Shown: positions 1 through 7,411, numbered from the stretch's first letter. The stretch: DNA of 8,424 nt from Bacillota bacterium (GCA_023424965.1 JAFADI010000229.1:1-8424), one strand, 5' to 3'. Program-made: numbers and translations. Notes: generated by a model not told the origin, from the sequence alone.

Positions 1-960
1 GCGGAACAGAAAGAAGAACCCGCCAAAGAAAGCAGTACCCCCGCAAAAGCAAAAATAGAAACCCTTAAGTTAGGCTTCCCCGACAACGGAAAGAACGCAC
101 CTGCCGACGCACTGGCCGTGGCACATGAAAAGGGCTTTATTGCGGAAGAATTAAATAAGCTGGGCGTAAAATTCGAATTGATACCTTTTGTGGGCGTAGG
201 TCCCGCAATCAATGAGGCCCTTGCAAGCAAGAGCCTGGATGTGGGTATTTATGGCGATACCCCCGGTTTTATTTCAAAAAGTGCAGGAACGGATACGACA
301 CTCATTGCCGCCGGCAATACTGCGCTCGGTGCATCCTTTGTCGTGCCCATTGATTCTCCCATCACCTCCGTTAAAGAGTTAAAAGGTAAGAAGGTAGCGA
401 CGGCAAAAGGCTCCTTTATGCACAGGACCTTCATTGAGGCTCTTAAGGCGGAAGGCCTGACCGTAAAAGATGTGGAATTTTTCAACATGAACGGTCCCGA
501 ATCCGACGCGGCCATTCTCAGCAAAAAAATTGACGCTGCCGTTCTGAGCGATTCTTCCGCCTATAAGTATGTCGTAAACAAAACGGGGAAAATCATCGCC
601 GGAACGAAAGAGCATCCCGATTGGGCCGGCCACAACCTGGCAATTGCAAGAACCGCCTTCGCCAGGGAAAATCCGGAGGTGATCGTTGCTTTAATCAAGG
701 GCCTGATCCGCGGTGAAAAATATGCAAACGAAAATCAGGAGGAGACAAAGAAAATCTGGGCAAAAGGCGGAACCCCCGTGGAAGTGTTCAATCTGATGTA
801 TCCCGACAACAAATTCCCCATTCATACCGAAATCACGCAATCCGTCATCGACAACCTGACAAAGAACAAAGATTTTCTTCTGGAAAACGGTTTGATCAAA
901 AATGATGTAGACCTGTCCAAATGGATTGACAAGAGCTACTATGAACAGGCAATCAAATAA
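1..960 (+). CDS. ABC transporter substrate-binding lipoprotein, SsuA/NMT1 type (5' end missing)
   Basis: The reading frame is open from the first base, so the gene starts outside the window; 319 residues and the TAA stop are visible. The GTG at 118 is internal, not the start, because family-like sequence (LKLGFPDNG) precedes it. The visible N-terminus is a Glu/Lys/Pro/Ala/Ser-rich stretch of about 18 residues, typical of the spacer after a lipobox cysteine; the signal peptide itself is not visible. The fold is a periplasmic-binding-protein type 2: an 'ALASKSLDVGIYGDTPG' segment, then 'SVKELKGKKVATAKGS', both characteristic of aliphatic sulfonate, taurine, nitrate and thiamine-precursor binders. 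It should capture a small ligand outside the membrane and deliver it to an ABC permease, presumably encoded upstream. Ligand identity cannot be read from sequence. It lies 22 bp before a radical SAM gene with no terminator between, so the imported compound may be that enzyme's substrate (inference). Confidence 0.88.
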   Translation, partial: AEQKEEPAKESSTPAKAKIETLKLGFPDNGKNAPADALAVAHEKGFIAEELNKLGVKFELIPFVGVGPAINEALASKSLDVGIYGDTPGFISKSAGTDTTLIAAGNTALGASFVVPIDSPITSVKELKGKKVATAKGSFMHRTFIEALKAEGLTVKDVEFFNMNGPESDAAILSKKIDAAVLSDSSAYKYVVNKTGKIIAGTKEHPDWAGHNLAIARTAFARENPEVIVALIKGLIRGEKYANENQEETKKIWAKGGTPVEVFNLMYPDNKFPIHTEITQSVIDNLTKNKDFLLENGLIKNDVDLSKWIDKSYYEQAIK

Positions 961-982
961 TTTTTAGCGGGAGTGAAACAAA

Positions 983-2179
983 ATGTCAAGCGAAATCAAA
1001 AACATTTTATACAAGGAATTGGCCCTTAAAAATGACATCAACATCGCAGGTGTAAAAGTTAATCCCAAAATTTTCGAACACCTGGACCTGGGCGGAAAAT
1101 ATCAGGAGCAGATTCATGCACTTTTCGAGCATGACAGGCATCATCACGCGGGGGTGCACTTCCCCTGCGGATATACCACTCCGAACGGCCTCATCGTGTC
1201 CTTCAAATGGGATAACACCTCCGACTATTCCGTAGAATATGAAAACGGAAGATATTTTTTAACCTACAAGGGAAACGAGCTCTTCCCCCTCGAATTCCAC
1301 CACAGGCCCGGATATTACAACCTGAGGACCTCCGACGGGTCCGCCATGTCCCATGTCGCCACTTACAACCAGGAGGGCTCCATCTTTGTGGCCTACAGCA
1401 ACGAATGCGCCCTGAAGGAAAAAGGTCTGGACTGCCTGTTCTGCAACATCAACGCAACCAAGGACACCTATGGCGAAATAGAAAACATCCGCTGGAAATA
1501 CCCCAGGCAGATCGGTGAAACTGCGGCGGCGGCCTATAAAGAGGGAGCGGACCACATCACCATCAGCGGCGGCTTCATCCCCGAAAGGCGTGAAGTGGAC
1601 TATTACATTGATGTGGCGGAAGCCATCCAGGAGCATACGGGCCTGGAGGATTTTAACGGCACTGCCGTCATCGGAGCCCCCATCGACCTGGAGGTTATCG
1701 ACAAGTACAAGGAAGCGGGCTACAGGGCCATCGCCATGAATCTGGAGGTCTGGGATAAGAACCTGTACAAATACATCTGCCCTGGAAAATCCGAGCAGTG
1801 CGGCGGCTGGGATCACTGGGTCAAAGCTCTGGAATATGCCGCCAGGGTTTTTGGACACGGCTATGTGAGGTGCGGCTTTGTTGCCGGACTTGAAACCAAA
1901 AACTCCTTGCTTGAGGGTGTGGAATTTATGGCTTCCAAAGGAATCATCTCCCTGACGGGCGCATGGAATCCCAATCCGGGCTCTGCCCTGGAAGGACACC
2001 GCACACCCGAAACCGAATGGCATCTCGATGTGGCTTACAAGACCTATTCCATTTTTAAAAAGGCGGGCTTCACCTTCCGCCAGGTTTGCGACGCAGCTCC
2101 CTCCCCCACCTTCCTGTTCCATGATCTTTACAGGATTGAAGAGGAACTGCTCCCCATTTTCAAAGAGAAAACAGCCTGA
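983..2179 (+). CDS. Radical SAM enzyme with atypical CX8CX2C motif
   Basis: A 398-residue protein starting at ATG 983, with GGGAG eight bases upstream. Residues 1-135 form an N-terminal domain I do not recognise, with a His-rich DRHHH stretch at 51-55. The radical SAM core begins with C142, C151 and C154, spaced CX8CX2C instead of the usual CX3CX2C; these should ligate the [4Fe-4S] cluster that cleaves S-adenosylmethionine. 'TISGG' at 193-197 fits the glycine-rich SAM-binding (GGE-like) strand, and 'NLEVWD' at 253-258 and 'CGFVAGLET' at 297-305 fit later barrel strands. Further cysteines at 62, 266, 273, 297 and 369 exist but do not form an obvious second-cluster motif. It should generate a 5'-deoxyadenosyl radical in the cytoplasm; the substrate is unknown. 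Its neighbours are a transporter binding protein, a nucleoside phosphorylase homologue 18 bp downstream and an Fe-S aldo/keto reductase, which suggests one catabolic or salvage pathway. Confidence 0.87.
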   Translation: MSSEIKNILYKELALKNDINIAGVKVNPKIFEHLDLGGKYQEQIHALFEHDRHHHAGVHFPCGYTTPNGLIVSFKWDNTSDYSVEYENGRYFLTYKGNELFPLEFHHRPGYYNLRTSDGSAMSHVATYNQEGSIFVAYSNECALKEKGLDCLFCNINATKDTYGEIENIRWKYPRQIGETAAAAYKEGADHITISGGFIPERREVDYYIDVAEAIQEHTGLEDFNGTAVIGAPIDLEVIDKYKEAGYRAIAMNLEVWDKNLYKYICPGKSEQCGGWDHWVKALEYAARVFGHGYVRCGFVAGLETKNSLLEGVEFMASKGIISLTGAWNPNPGSALEGHRTPETEWHLDVAYKTYSIFKKAGFTFRQVCDAAPSPTFLFHDLYRIEEELLPIFKEKTA

Positions 2180-2197
2180 TTTTATTGTGAGGTTTTT

Positions 2198-2998
2198 ATG
2201 GAAGAGAGAATCACCCCAAAAATGTTTTTAAACCATATGCTGGCAAGGCACGGCGCAGTGGCGGAGGACCTGGATATAGGTCCTCTTGTCATAGGCTCCT
2301 GGGACCGGGATTTCATCTCCTCCTTCGCGGAGGAGGTAGAAGCCTGTCCCATTCCTTTCTGGCCCCAGGGCGGCAAAGGCTACAACTGGAAGTCCGGAAA
2401 CCGCCATATCACCCTGGTAACCTTTCCTGTGGGGGCGCCTTCGGCGGTGACCACCCTTGAATTTCTCATCGCCTGCGGGGCGAAAGCAGTCGTCGGCATA
2501 GGCTTTACAGGAAGCCTGCAGCCCTCCGTTCCCATCGGCAGCTTCGTTTTTGCCGATACCTGTCTGAGAGAGGAAGGCACCTCCTATCATTATATTCAGG
2601 AGGACTCCGAAATCAAGGCCGGTCCCGGGCTGCTGGGTCGGCTGGAGCAGTTGATGGCGCAGGAAGACCTTAAATATGAGAAAGGCTGTATCTGGACCAC
2701 CGACGCCATTTTCAGAGAATTAAAGAGCAAAATTTCCGACTATGGCCGGCGCGGAGTTCTGGGAGTCGAGATGGAAACCTCCGCCATGTATGCCGTCGGC
2801 AGGTTCCGGAAGGTGGATGTCTGCAACCTGCTTATTGTCAGTGACGAACTGTGGGACCGGTGGAATCCCCAGCTCTTTGGATCCAAAAAAATGCTGCAGG
2901 CCTTAAATACCCTGAAAAGGGCCTTTATAAAAAACATTGACGCTTTAGCTGCAGGCTTTGAACCGGAAGCAGTTGAAGTCAAGAACAAGTACATATAG
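2198..2998 (+). CDS. Nucleoside phosphorylase / nucleosidase family protein (PNP_UDP_1)
   Basis: A 266-residue cytoplasmic protein, ATG at 2198 with TGAGG six bases upstream. Family landmarks are visible: 'GAPSA' at 79-83 (counterpart of the GxPS phosphate/ribose loop), 'GIGFTGSLQP' at 100-109 (counterpart of RIGTTGAIQP in uridine phosphorylase), 'VEMETSAMY' at 190-198 (ribose-binding Met-Glu) and 'VSD' at 214-216. The aspartate in VSD matches the residue that purine nucleoside phosphorylases and MTA/SAH nucleosidases use on the purine, so a purine-type nucleoside is somewhat favoured over uridine. The arginine that binds phosphate in uridine phosphorylase (R91 in E. coli) appears to be G100 here, while R37 may match the other N-terminal arginine. 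It may therefore be a hydrolase or have altered chemistry. Sitting between a radical SAM gene and a reductase, it could split 5'-deoxyadenosine or a nucleoside-like pathway intermediate (inference). Confidence 0.82.
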   Translation: MEERITPKMFLNHMLARHGAVAEDLDIGPLVIGSWDRDFISSFAEEVEACPIPFWPQGGKGYNWKSGNRHITLVTFPVGAPSAVTTLEFLIACGAKAVVGIGFTGSLQPSVPIGSFVFADTCLREEGTSYHYIQEDSEIKAGPGLLGRLEQLMAQEDLKYEKGCIWTTDAIFRELKSKISDYGRRGVLGVEMETSAMYAVGRFRKVDVCNLLIVSDELWDRWNPQLFGSKKMLQALNTLKRAFIKNIDALAAGFEPEAVEVKNKYI

Positions 2999-3013
2999 AC
3001 GGGAGCGGTCAAC

Positions 3014-4132
3014 ATGGAAAAAAGAAAACTGGGAAGAACCGGTCTGGAAACCTCCATCCTGGGCTTTGGAGCCTTCCACCTGCTGGAAATCCTCTATCGT
3101 GATGCCGAGTCCTTGTTAAACTCCTACCTGGATGCAGGAGGCAATTATATTGACACCGCCCTGTGCTATGGGGACGGAGAATCGGAAAGGAAAATCGGCA
3201 AGGCCATCTCCCGAAGACGCAGTGAATATATTCTTGCCTCCAAGTCCGACTCCCGTGACAAAAAAGGCTTTTTGTCCGATCTGGACCGCAGCCTGGAACA
3301 TCTTGATACGGATTACATCGATATCATGATCATGCACGCCGTAGGAAAGCCGGAAGCCCTCCGGTCCATTTTAGGCCCGGAGGGGGCTCTTGAAGGCTTC
3401 TTCTCGGCAAAACGCCAGGGCAAGGTGGGCCATGTGGGCATTTCCGTCCACGGCCAGGCGGATATACTGATTGAGGCCTTGAGGCAATATCCCTTTGATG
3501 TGGTCATGTCCTCCATCAACTATTACGACCGGTTTAATTTTCCTGAAATTGAGGAAGAGCTTTATCCCCTGACACAAAAGGAGGAAGCCGCCATTGTGCT
3601 GATGAAACCCGTCGCTGACGGTTTTCTGTGGAGATCGGCTCCACAGGCCTTCAGGTATGCTTTCAGCCAGCCGGTATCGGTGGTCCTTGCAGGGATTAAC
3701 ACACCCGAAATGCTGGAAGCAGACCTCCGGTATGCCAGTGAATTCGTACCCATGTCGGATTCAGAAAAAGAAGAATTATATAGAACTGCGCCAGAGCTGG
3801 GGAATTACGTGTGCAGGCAGTGCGGTAACTGCCAGCCCTGTCCCGAAGGCCTTTCCATCCGTGAAATATTCAGGCTGGAGGGCTGTTTTGACCGCCAGAT
3901 GCTGACCGGAACCGTGAAAGATCCCGGTGATTACGCCCTGCGCAAGCGTTTGAGGTACTGGTACGCCAACAGCCAAAAGGCCGTCGACCGGTATGAGCAG
4001 TTGGAGGTAAAAGCGGACCGGTGTACGGGCTGCAATGCCTGTACTCCAAAATGTCCCTATAGCATTGACATTGTGAGGAAACTGGAAATGGTGGACTATA
4101 AGATCCGGATGTACGGCAAGGATTATTACTGA
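3014..4132 (+). CDS. Aldo/keto reductase with C-terminal double [4Fe-4S] ferredoxin domain
   Basis: A 372-residue protein, ATG at 3014 preceded by GGGAGCGG, 15 bp after the phosphorylase-like gene. Residues 1-250 are an aldo/keto reductase barrel starting 'RKLGRTGLETSILGFGAF' with the catalytic tetrad D47, Y52, K77 and H108 all present. Residues 267-276 carry four cysteines spaced CX2CX2CX2C followed by proline, and residues 337-347 carry CX2CX2CX3CP, so two [4Fe-4S] clusters are likely. This is the architecture of the predicted oxidoreductases of COG1453, common in anaerobes. It probably reduces a carbonyl or oxidises an alcohol using NAD(P)H and/or electrons passed through the clusters; substrate unknown. 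It could act on an aldehyde or ketone released by the upstream enzymes, or feed electrons to the radical SAM cluster; both are inference. It is the last gene of the run, and its stop codon overlaps the convergent MFS gene by 7 bp. Confidence 0.9.
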   Translation: MEKRKLGRTGLETSILGFGAFHLLEILYRDAESLLNSYLDAGGNYIDTALCYGDGESERKIGKAISRRRSEYILASKSDSRDKKGFLSDLDRSLEHLDTDYIDIMIMHAVGKPEALRSILGPEGALEGFFSAKRQGKVGHVGISVHGQADILIEALRQYPFDVVMSSINYYDRFNFPEIEEELYPLTQKEEAAIVLMKPVADGFLWRSAPQAFRYAFSQPVSVVLAGINTPEMLEADLRYASEFVPMSDSEKEELYRTAPELGNYVCRQCGNCQPCPEGLSIREIFRLEGCFDRQMLTGTVKDPGDYALRKRLRYWYANSQKAVDRYEQLEVKADRCTGCNACTPKCPYSIDIVRKLEMVDYKIRMYGKDYY

Positions 4133-5316
4133 TTCTCCGGCAGTTTGTTTTTAAGCACTGCAAAATAAGCTGCCAGGGAGAGAAGAATGAATACCGACGA
4201 CAGGCCATAGACAAATGGGAACCCGGAGCGCTGGGATACAATCCCCCATGCGGCCGCACCAATTCCTATGCCCACATCCATGGCGGAAAAGAATGTGGCG
4301 TTTGCCGCTCCACGCCTGTTTTCAGGGGCCAAAGTCACCGTGATGGCATTTAATACCGGCTGGACCGCCCCAAAGCCCAGGCCGTAAAATACTCCGGCAA
4401 GAAGAAATCCCCCCATCGTCAGGGCATAAGCCAGCATAACCAAAGAAAATCCCATGAGCAGCATTCCGGGAAGCATTACCCTGGAACCCCCATACTTATC
4501 CGCAATCCGCCCCGTAAACAAGCGGGCTGCCAGCACGGCCAGCGCATAGACCGTGAAGAAGCTCCCGGCATTGTCGATACCGCGGTATAGTGCGTAGGAG
4601 GGAATAAAAGTTATAATTCCGCCATAAGTAAATGCGATAAAAAGTATAACCGCCGAGGTGGGTAAAGCTGTCTTTTCCACCAGGCCTTCAAATCCCGGCA
4701 GGCCCTTTTCCCTCCTGTCCCTATGGTCTGCCTGTTCCCGCCCCTTTCCTTCATAGCCTATCATGACCGCGCCTGCGAGACCAATTGCCCCCAGCAGGCA
4801 GGAAAAAGCAAATACGGCATGATAGCCGTGCCGCCCGCTGAGATACAGACCCAGGGACGGTCCGACAGCCATGGCCAGGGTTGAGGCAACACCATAATAC
4901 CCTATTCCTTCTCCCCGCCTTTCCGGGGGTACAATGTCGGCAACCACGGTGCCTGACGCAGTGGTTGCCGCACTCCAGCCGATTCCGTGAAAGAACCTTA
5001 TGACAAGCAATAGGACTACTGTAGAGACAAAGGCATAGGAAAAAGAACCGAGAATCTGGATTGCGATGCCTGCCAAAAGCACAACTCTTCTCCCTTTTGT
5101 ATCCACCAGATTTCCCGCCAGGGGGCGGAACAGGACGGCAGAAATGGTAAACACGCTTATTATCAACCCCGCCGCCGTCTTGCTTCCACCCGTCTGCTGC
5201 ACATAGATGGGAAGAGTGGACATGAGCACATGTGTGGAAGTGATGGTGAAAAAGCTTGCCAGGATGGTCAGTATAAAGGTTTTGCCCCATAGCTGCGGCC
5301 CGTTATGTTTGCACAT
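4126..5316 (-). CDS. MFS transporter (second of the operon)
   Basis: A 396-residue, strongly hydrophobic protein consistent with a 12-helix major facilitator transporter in the cytoplasmic membrane. Motif A after helix 2 is visible as 'GNLVDTKGRR' at 68-77, preceded by FRP at 63-65, and a degenerate second copy 'GRIADKYGG' lies at the start of the C-terminal half. The hydrophilic loop rich in Arg, Glu and Lys near the middle (around residues 192-210) fits the central cytoplasmic loop between helices 6 and 7. The start at 5316 has AGAGGA 11 bases upstream, a rather long spacing. It follows the first MFS gene by 41 bp and is the last gene of the SDR operon. It is related to, but clearly different in sequence from, the upstream MFS protein. 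Substrate and direction cannot be inferred; efflux of a small molecule is the common role of such proteins. Confidence 0.88.
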   Translation of the reverse strand: MCKHNGPQLWGKTFILTILASFFTITSTHVLMSTLPIYVQQTGGSKTAAGLIISVFTISAVLFRPLAGNLVDTKGRRVVLLAGIAIQILGSFSYAFVSTVVLLLVIRFFHGIGWSAATTASGTVVADIVPPERRGEGIGYYGVASTLAMAVGPSLGLYLSGRHGYHAVFAFSCLLGAIGLAGAVMIGYEGKGREQADHRDRREKGLPGFEGLVEKTALPTSAVILFIAFTYGGIITFIPSYALYRGIDNAGSFFTVYALAVLAARLFTGRIADKYGGSRVMLPGMLLMGFSLVMLAYALTMGGFLLAGVFYGLGFGAVQPVLNAITVTLAPENRRGAANATFFSAMDVGIGIGAAAWGIVSQRSGFPFVYGLSSVFILLSLAAYFAVLKNKLPENQ

Positions 5317-5347
5317 CGGTTGAAAAATCCTCTCATCGATTGATTGG

Positions 5348-5374
5348 CTGCCTGCTTTCAGGCAGTTTTATTTT
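5348..5374 (+). terminator. Terminator-like hairpin with T-tract on the + strand
   Basis: A perfect 7-bp inverted repeat, CTGCCTG (5348-5354) and CAGGCAG (5359-5365), encloses a CTTT loop and is followed by TTTTATTTT. In that orientation it is a good intrinsic terminator, but all genes around it are on the - strand. On the - strand the hairpin includes the stop codon of the first MFS gene and has no U-tract after it. It could end antisense transcripts that run through from the + strand operon finishing at 4132, or mark a processing or stability hairpin between the two MFS genes. Confidence 0.5.
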
Positions 5375-6560
5375 CTGTTCCTTCCGTGTTCAAGCATACC
5401 TGGTTCATCTGTATGTACAGACCCAGCAGAATAAACGCGGGAATAAAGCTGAAAAATATGGCCGGTATACCGAAGCTCTGCCCGATGAAGCCGCCCAATA
5501 TGGGCCCCAGGGTACTGCCTATTCCGGTACAGGCAGACAGGAAACCGGCCAGCTTTCCTTTTCTTCCGCCCATTTCCCCCACCTGGGAATAGGTAATGAG
5601 GTTTGTCATGCCCAGTCCCAGGCCCAGCACCACCGTAAAAATGGCCGTCAGCCTTATATCTTTAAGCAGTCCCACCCCGGTCAGGCCGGCGATGGTAACC
5701 GCAAAGCTCCACAGATAGAGATGGCTCCTTTCAAATCTGTAAAGCAGCGCTCCTCCTAAAAATACCGTCACCACAAAAGCGCCTCCTTCCAGAATCATCA
5801 GCCAGGAGGCATAAACAAAATTCAGCTTGAAGTCATTTACCACCAATACGACAATAAACGCGGCAAAGCTGGAGAAGCAGGCGGTGGAAATGCTCTCCGT
5901 GAGCACCGTCTGCTTTATTGTCCTGTTGTTCAGGATTTCCCTGAATTCCCAGAGCTGGTCTCTGAAGATGGAAAAGAAGTTGATCTTTTCTCCGGCTTTT
6001 CTTTTACTTCCCGTCATGCCCACAAGAATCGCAGGAATCAATGTCATAAATCCCACAAGAAGAAAATTGACTTTATAGCCCGCCAGATTTACCAGGTAGC
6101 CGCCGAAAAAAGGGCCCAGAAACGTAAGGCCTATGGACATGGAGCCTTTATACCATCCCGCCCTCTTCAGGCCTGCGGTGTTGAGATATCTGAAAAAAGC
6201 CGCATTCAAAGAGGTGAACTTCATGGAATTTGCAATGCCCTGAAGCCCCATGAGAAGGATGAGCAGGACAGGCAGAACTGCAGCGGGAAGCAAAAATACC
6301 ACCGCCGCGCTCAAGATCCCCCCGAGGATATACAGCCTCCTGGAACCGTAATGGTCTACAAGAAAGCCTGCCGGCACAACCATCAAAAGCATCCCCAGCC
6401 CGGAAATCCCTTTAATAAGTCCAATCTCTGCGGTATTGGCTTGAAGGGTCAACGCATAGGCGGGAATGATCATTTGCAGGATGCCGGCAGCTGTTCCCGA
6501 AACAATATTGAGGCCGACGAAGCCAAAAACGAGCCTGTTTCCACTGAATAAATTTTTCAT
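5358..6560 (-). CDS. MFS transporter (first of the operon)
   Basis: A 400-residue membrane protein with the pattern of a 12-helix major facilitator transporter. Motif A between helices 2 and 3 is clear: 'GFLVDHYGSRR' at 65-75 with the conserved Gly, Asp and Arg residues. The region around 190-215 (KRKAGEKINFFSIF) fits the central cytoplasmic loop. The ATG overlaps the SDR stop codon in an ATGA arrangement, and there is no strong independent ribosome binding site, so translation is probably coupled to the SDR. The close link suggests that it exports or imports the substrate or product of the SDR; the compound is unknown. Confidence 0.88.
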   Translation of the reverse strand: MKNLFSGNRLVFGFVGLNIVSGTAAGILQMIIPAYALTLQANTAEIGLIKGISGLGMLLMVVPAGFLVDHYGSRRLYILGGILSAAVVFLLPAAVLPVLLILLMGLQGIANSMKFTSLNAAFFRYLNTAGLKRAGWYKGSMSIGLTFLGPFFGGYLVNLAGYKVNFLLVGFMTLIPAILVGMTGSKRKAGEKINFFSIFRDQLWEFREILNNRTIKQTVLTESISTACFSSFAAFIVVLVVNDFKLNFVYASWLMILEGGAFVVTVFLGGALLYRFERSHLYLWSFAVTIAGLTGVGLLKDIRLTAIFTVVLGLGLGMTNLITYSQVGEMGGRKGKLAGFLSACTGIGSTLGPILGGFIGQSFGIPAIFFSFIPAFILLGLYIQMNQVCLNTEGTENKTA

Positions 6561-7321
6561 ACCATCCAGCGCCCGCCATTGACATCCAAGGTAGCCCCGA
6601 CGAAGTAGCTAGCCTCTTCCGATGCGAGGAAAAGCACCGCCGCAGCCACTTCTTTATTCGTGGCCAGCCTTCCGATGGGAATGTCGTCCAGAAATTTATC
6701 ACGGACATCCTTGGGGTAGGAGTACCACAGGTTTTCGAAGCGCTGGCTGCTGCATATGAGGCCGGGAGCCACAGCATTTACATTGATCCCCTCCTGGGCC
6801 AATTCCTTTGCCAGATGCCGGGTAAGCCCGATTACACCTGCTTTTGCACTGGCATAGTGGGGACCTCCCAGTACCGACAAAGCCCTTCCGGCCTGGGAGG
6901 AAACATTGACGATTTTCCCGTATTGTTGGTTTTTCATGGCCGGAATCACCGCCTGGGAACATAAAAAGGTACTTTTCAGGTTCAAGGCGATAATCCGGTC
7001 CCAATCCTCCTCCGTGAGCTCTGCCGCCTTTTGGGCGCCATTGCTTCCGCCGGCATTGTTCACCAGGATATCCACCCTTCCCAGCTTCTCCAATACCCTT
7101 TGCACAAGCTTTACGACCTCGGCCTTTTTTGTGACATCTGCCGCAATTCCCAGGGCCGTACCTCCCATGTCCTCAATTTCCCTGGCCACGTTTGCCACCT
7201 TCGCCGGATTTCTGCCGTTGACAACCACTTTTGCCCCCTTGCGGGCAAATTCCAAGGCAACCTCACGGCCGAGCCCCTTTGAGGATCCGGTCACAAGGGC
7301 TACTCTATTTTTAAACTGCAT
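6557..7321 (-). CDS. Short-chain dehydrogenase/reductase (FabG-like SDR)
   Basis: A 254-residue classical SDR, probably cytoplasmic and tetrameric like its relatives. The Rossmann motif TGSSKGLG is at 11-18, NNAG at 88-91, structural N114, catalytic S142, Y156 and K160, and a C-terminal 'LDVNGGRWMV'. Arg37 after the second strand (NGRN) favours NADP(H) over NAD(H). An in-frame ATG at 7354 would add 11 residues, but it sits just behind the terminator U-tract without a ribosome binding site; ATG 7321 has GAGGGGG six bases upstream and gives the normal family start (MQFKNRVALVTG), so I chose it. It resembles 3-oxoacyl-ACP reductase (FabG) and sugar-alcohol dehydrogenases, but no other fatty acid gene is nearby, so a role in oxidising or reducing a transported metabolite is more likely than lipid synthesis. 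It heads an operon with two MFS transporters. Confidence 0.9.
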   Translation of the reverse strand: MQFKNRVALVTGSSKGLGREVALEFARKGAKVVVNGRNPAKVANVAREIEDMGGTALGIAADVTKKAEVVKLVQRVLEKLGRVDILVNNAGGSNGAQKAAELTEEDWDRIIALNLKSTFLCSQAVIPAMKNQQYGKIVNVSSQAGRALSVLGGPHYASAKAGVIGLTRHLAKELAQEGINVNAVAPGLICSSQRFENLWYSYPKDVRDKFLDDIPIGRLATNKEVAAAVLFLASEEASYFVGATLDVNGGRWMV

Positions 7322-7363
7322 GATTTCCCCCTCAAAAGCTGTGTTCCCTGCCATGTATACAAT

Positions 7364-7411
7364 AAAAAAAGGCCGGATTCACTTTCTTTATAAAAGAAGA
7401 TAAATCCAGCC
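7364..7411 (-). terminator. Intrinsic terminator in the SDR-MFS leader
   Basis: Read on the - strand, GGCTGGATT (7411-7403) pairs with AATCCGGCC (7379-7371) through eight Watson-Crick pairs and one U-G pair. An inner 6-bp stem TTCTTT/AAAGAA (7398-7393 and 7389-7384) has a 3-nt loop, and seven T residues follow (7370-7364). It lies downstream of a consensus promoter and 43 bp before the SDR start, so it can stop SDR transcription early. It is also the first terminator that transcripts of the upstream flavoprotein operon would meet, so it may serve both roles. Confidence 0.8.

Noticed and set aside
1259..2122. Long 287-codon ORF on the - strand opposite the radical SAM gene
   Set aside because: It lies wholly antisense to a gene with clear family motifs, its product has no recognisable domain, and the open frame is explained by codon bias of the sense gene.
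4128..4154. ACTG/CAGT hairpin followed by a T-rich stretch as terminator of the + strand operon
   Set aside because: Only four base pairs with a 9-nt loop, too weak to call a terminator, although it could not be excluded as a partial one.
4751..5290. 179-codon ORF on the - strand in a different frame inside the second MFS gene
   Set aside because: The product is rich in Cys, His and Arg without motifs, and it overlaps a clear 12-helix transporter in another frame.
7322..7354. Extended SDR start at ATG 7354
   Set aside because: No ribosome binding site precedes it and it follows the terminator T-tract directly; ATG 7321 has GAGGGGG at good spacing and matches the family N-terminus.
7346..7363. 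TATACA box as a second SDR promoter behind the terminator
   Set aside because: No acceptable -35 hexamer lies about 17 bp upstream, and the box overlaps the end of the terminator region; weak compared with the consensus promoter at 7485-7513.
6906..7403. 165-codon ORF on the + strand opposite the SDR gene
   Set aside because: It is antisense to the SDR with all its catalytic motifs and crosses the leader terminator; there is no ribosome binding site or family similarity.
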